Shown here piece after piece: positions 6,662-7,515 of a stretch of 7,515 bases of DNA. This DNA comes from Pseudomonadota bacterium (lineage in GTDB: Bacteria > Pseudomonadota > Alphaproteobacteria > Rhizobiales > Xanthobacteraceae), in NCBI GenBank assembly GCA_021779635.1, contig JAJYAH010000326.1, positions 1 through 7,515 of the forward strand, in the 5' to 3' direction. Position 1 is the stretch's first letter, and every line of letters starts with the position of its first letter. The translations under genes were made by a program, and so were the position numbers. Under the pieces are notes generated by a model, which was not told the DNA's origin, did not search any database, and saw only the letters and a list, made by a program, of their open reading frames with translations.

Positions 6662-6770
6662 TTCGAGCCGGTTCGGCCGGCATTGCTTTGGAAACTGGTA
6701 GAAATTGCCGGCTTCCGCGAACGCCGGGGCCGCATTCGCGGCGATCTGGAGAGCGGTCTGGCCAGAGAGC

Positions 6771-6822
6771 TAGAGCGAGATGGCTCTTCGTTGAATCGCC
6801 ATCTCGCTCTATCTTTTTGTTT
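6771..6822 (+). terminator. Terminator-like hairpin with T-rich tail
   Basis: TAGAGCGAGATGGC (6771-6784) and GCCATCTCGCTCTA (6798-6811) pair perfectly over 14 bases around a 13-base loop, followed by TCTTTTTGTTT (6812-6822). This is the form of a rho-independent terminator for rightward transcription, although the loop is longer and the stem less G/C-dense next to the T-tract than in textbook cases. It would end transcripts from the decayed gene or from pccB read-through. It directly adjoins a second palindrome, so the two may be one compound repeat. Confidence 0.65.
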
Positions 6823-6823
6823 G

Positions 6824-6870
6824 AGCATGATCTTTTCGGAAAACCGGTGCCCACTTTTCCGGATCATGCT
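6824..6870. repeat. Palindromic repeat next to the alpha/beta hydrolase stop codon
   Basis: AGCATGATC (6824-6832) pairs with GATCATGCT (6862-6870). After a 4-base TTTT bulge, CGGAAAA (6837-6843) pairs with TTTTCCG (6855-6861). The loop is CCGGTGCCCAC. The element ends one base before the leftward TAA at 6871-6873. I recognise this sequence from many copies between genes in Bradyrhizobium-type genomes. In the leftward direction no T-tract follows, so if it acts on the hydrolase transcript it is more likely a stability or processing element than a classic terminator. Confidence 0.8.
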
Positions 6871-7515
6871 TTAGTTGGCCAGGAAGCCCAGCATCAGTTC
6901 GTTGAACAGTTGCGGTTTCTCGAGAAACACCAGATGTCCGGCATCGGGGATCACCTCGGCCCTTGCATTGGTCATTTGGGCCGCGAGCGCTTTGGCGAGG
7001 TCCGCATTTTGCCCCATCTTCGGCCGCAGCGCCTCCGGTGCATTGGGCCGGCCCGGCGCGTTGTGATCGTCGGCGCCCATGATGAACAGCGTCGGTTGCG
7101 TGATCAGCGGAATTTCGTGCACCACGGGCTCGCGGTAGATCATTTGCGCCGAACTGACAAAGGCGCGCAGCCAGCGCGGATATTCCGAACTGCCCTTGAT
7201 GTTGAAGCGCGCGTCGATGAACGGCGTGACCTGGTCGGGCGGCAGCTTCAGCGAATAATTGGTCTCGAGCTGCTTGCGGTAGCCGTCGGCGGTCAGCCTG
7301 TCCTCGTGCTCCAGAATTTTCTCGGTCGACGTCGGCGGCACATAGAGCCGGTAATCCTCCAGCCCGATCGGCGCCGCCAGCACCAGATGCTGGATCCGGT
7401 CCGGATAGGCGCGCGCGATGCGCGCGGCGATCATGCCGCCCATCGAATGGGCGACGATATCGGCCCTGGCGATCTGCAGATGATCGAGGAGCGCGATGGT
7501 GTTGCGGGCCAGCGT
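6871..7515 (-). CDS. Alpha/beta hydrolase, 5' end beyond the window
   Basis: The last 214 codons of an alpha/beta-hydrolase-fold enzyme are present; the frame stays open to the right edge, so the start is outside. An internal ATG at 7443 is not the start, because the nucleophile motif lies across it: IVAHSMGGM, with Ser at 7446-7444 (codon 24 from the edge). Further members of the triad are an Asp in LFIMGADDHN (codon 149 or 150) and His in PDAGHLVFLEKP (codon 194). The usual G before the nucleophile elbow is Ala (A-H-S-M-G). Between Asp and His lies an insert, APGRPNAPEALRPKMGQNAD, which lengthens the loop compared with minimal family members. The product is likely an esterase, lipase or C-C hydrolase; substrate unknown. 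No signal peptide can be judged. The stop adjoins the palindrome that ends at 6870. Confidence 0.9.
   Translation of the reverse strand, partial: TLARNTIALLDHLQIARADIVAHSMGGMIAARIARAYPDRIQHLVLAAPIGLEDYRLYVPPTSTEKILEHEDRLTADGYRKQLETNYSLKLPPDQVTPFIDARFNIKGSSEYPRWLRAFVSSAQMIYREPVVHEIPLITQPTLFIMGADDHNAPGRPNAPEALRPKMGQNADLAKALAAQMTNARAEVIPDAGHLVFLEKPQLFNELMLGFLAN

Noticed and set aside
6339..6701. A 120-residue ORF starting in the palindrome arm
   Set aside because: Its ATG is part of a repeat, it has no ribosome site, and only its middle (signal-like part) makes sense. It is better explained by the decayed gene at 6433-6661.
6676..6712. Inverted repeat GCCGGCA / TGCCGGC as a terminator
   Set aside because: Only 7 bp with a 23-base loop and no T-tract; likely chance in GC-rich DNA.
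1..7515. CRISPR array, tRNA, rRNA, insertion sequence or defence island
   Set aside because: No regularly spaced repeats, no tRNA-like fold, no transposase or terminal repeats, and no defence gene family could be recognised in any frame.

Overview
The window looks like a chromosomal segment of a GC-rich alphaproteobacterium, most probably a Bradyrhizobium or a close relative in the Nitrobacteraceae. The clues are the strongly G/C-biased third codon positions, the FliK/FlhB-like gene pair, the protein families present, and two kinds of intergenic palindrome that I recognise from Bradyrhizobium-type genomes. The lineage is an inference from recall; no database was searched.

Layout, left to right. 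The first 41 bases may hold the start of a leftward gene that runs off the window. After about 190 noncoding bases comes a rightward cluster: a FliK-type flagellar hook-length control protein (233-1897), an 88-residue FlhB C-domain-like protein whose start overlaps the fliK stop (1894-2160), and a class D (OXA-type) beta-lactamase with a twin-arginine-like export signal (2236-3054, possibly from 2173). An exported carboxymuconolactone decarboxylase-family protein follows (3140-3793). It converges, with a 4-base gap, on a leftward small membrane protein of the DUF4260 type (3798-4214).

A 125-base divergent spacer then leads to pccB, the carboxyltransferase beta subunit of an acyl-CoA (propionyl-CoA) carboxylase (4340-5872). 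A small EthD-like alpha/beta-barrel protein (5914-6231) probably shares its transcript. The 639 bases from 6232 to 6870 contain no intact gene. They hold a 99-base compound palindrome (6246-6344), the remains of a small secreted His/Trp-rich protein gene that seems to have lost its start codon and its frame (about 6433-6661), a terminator-like hairpin with a T-rich tail (6771-6822) and a second palindrome (6824-6870). The last gene is a leftward alpha/beta hydrolase, cut by the right edge (6871-7515).

How the genes fit together: FliK and the FlhB-like protein plausibly act together in the export-specificity switch of a flagellar type III secretion system. The beta-lactamase and the CMD-family protein are both predicted to be exported. 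PccB would work with a biotinylated alpha subunit encoded elsewhere. I see no CRISPR array, tRNA, rRNA, insertion sequence or recognisable defence system. The most rewarding parts are the decayed His/Trp-rich gene between the two palindromic elements and the standalone FlhB C-domain next to fliK.
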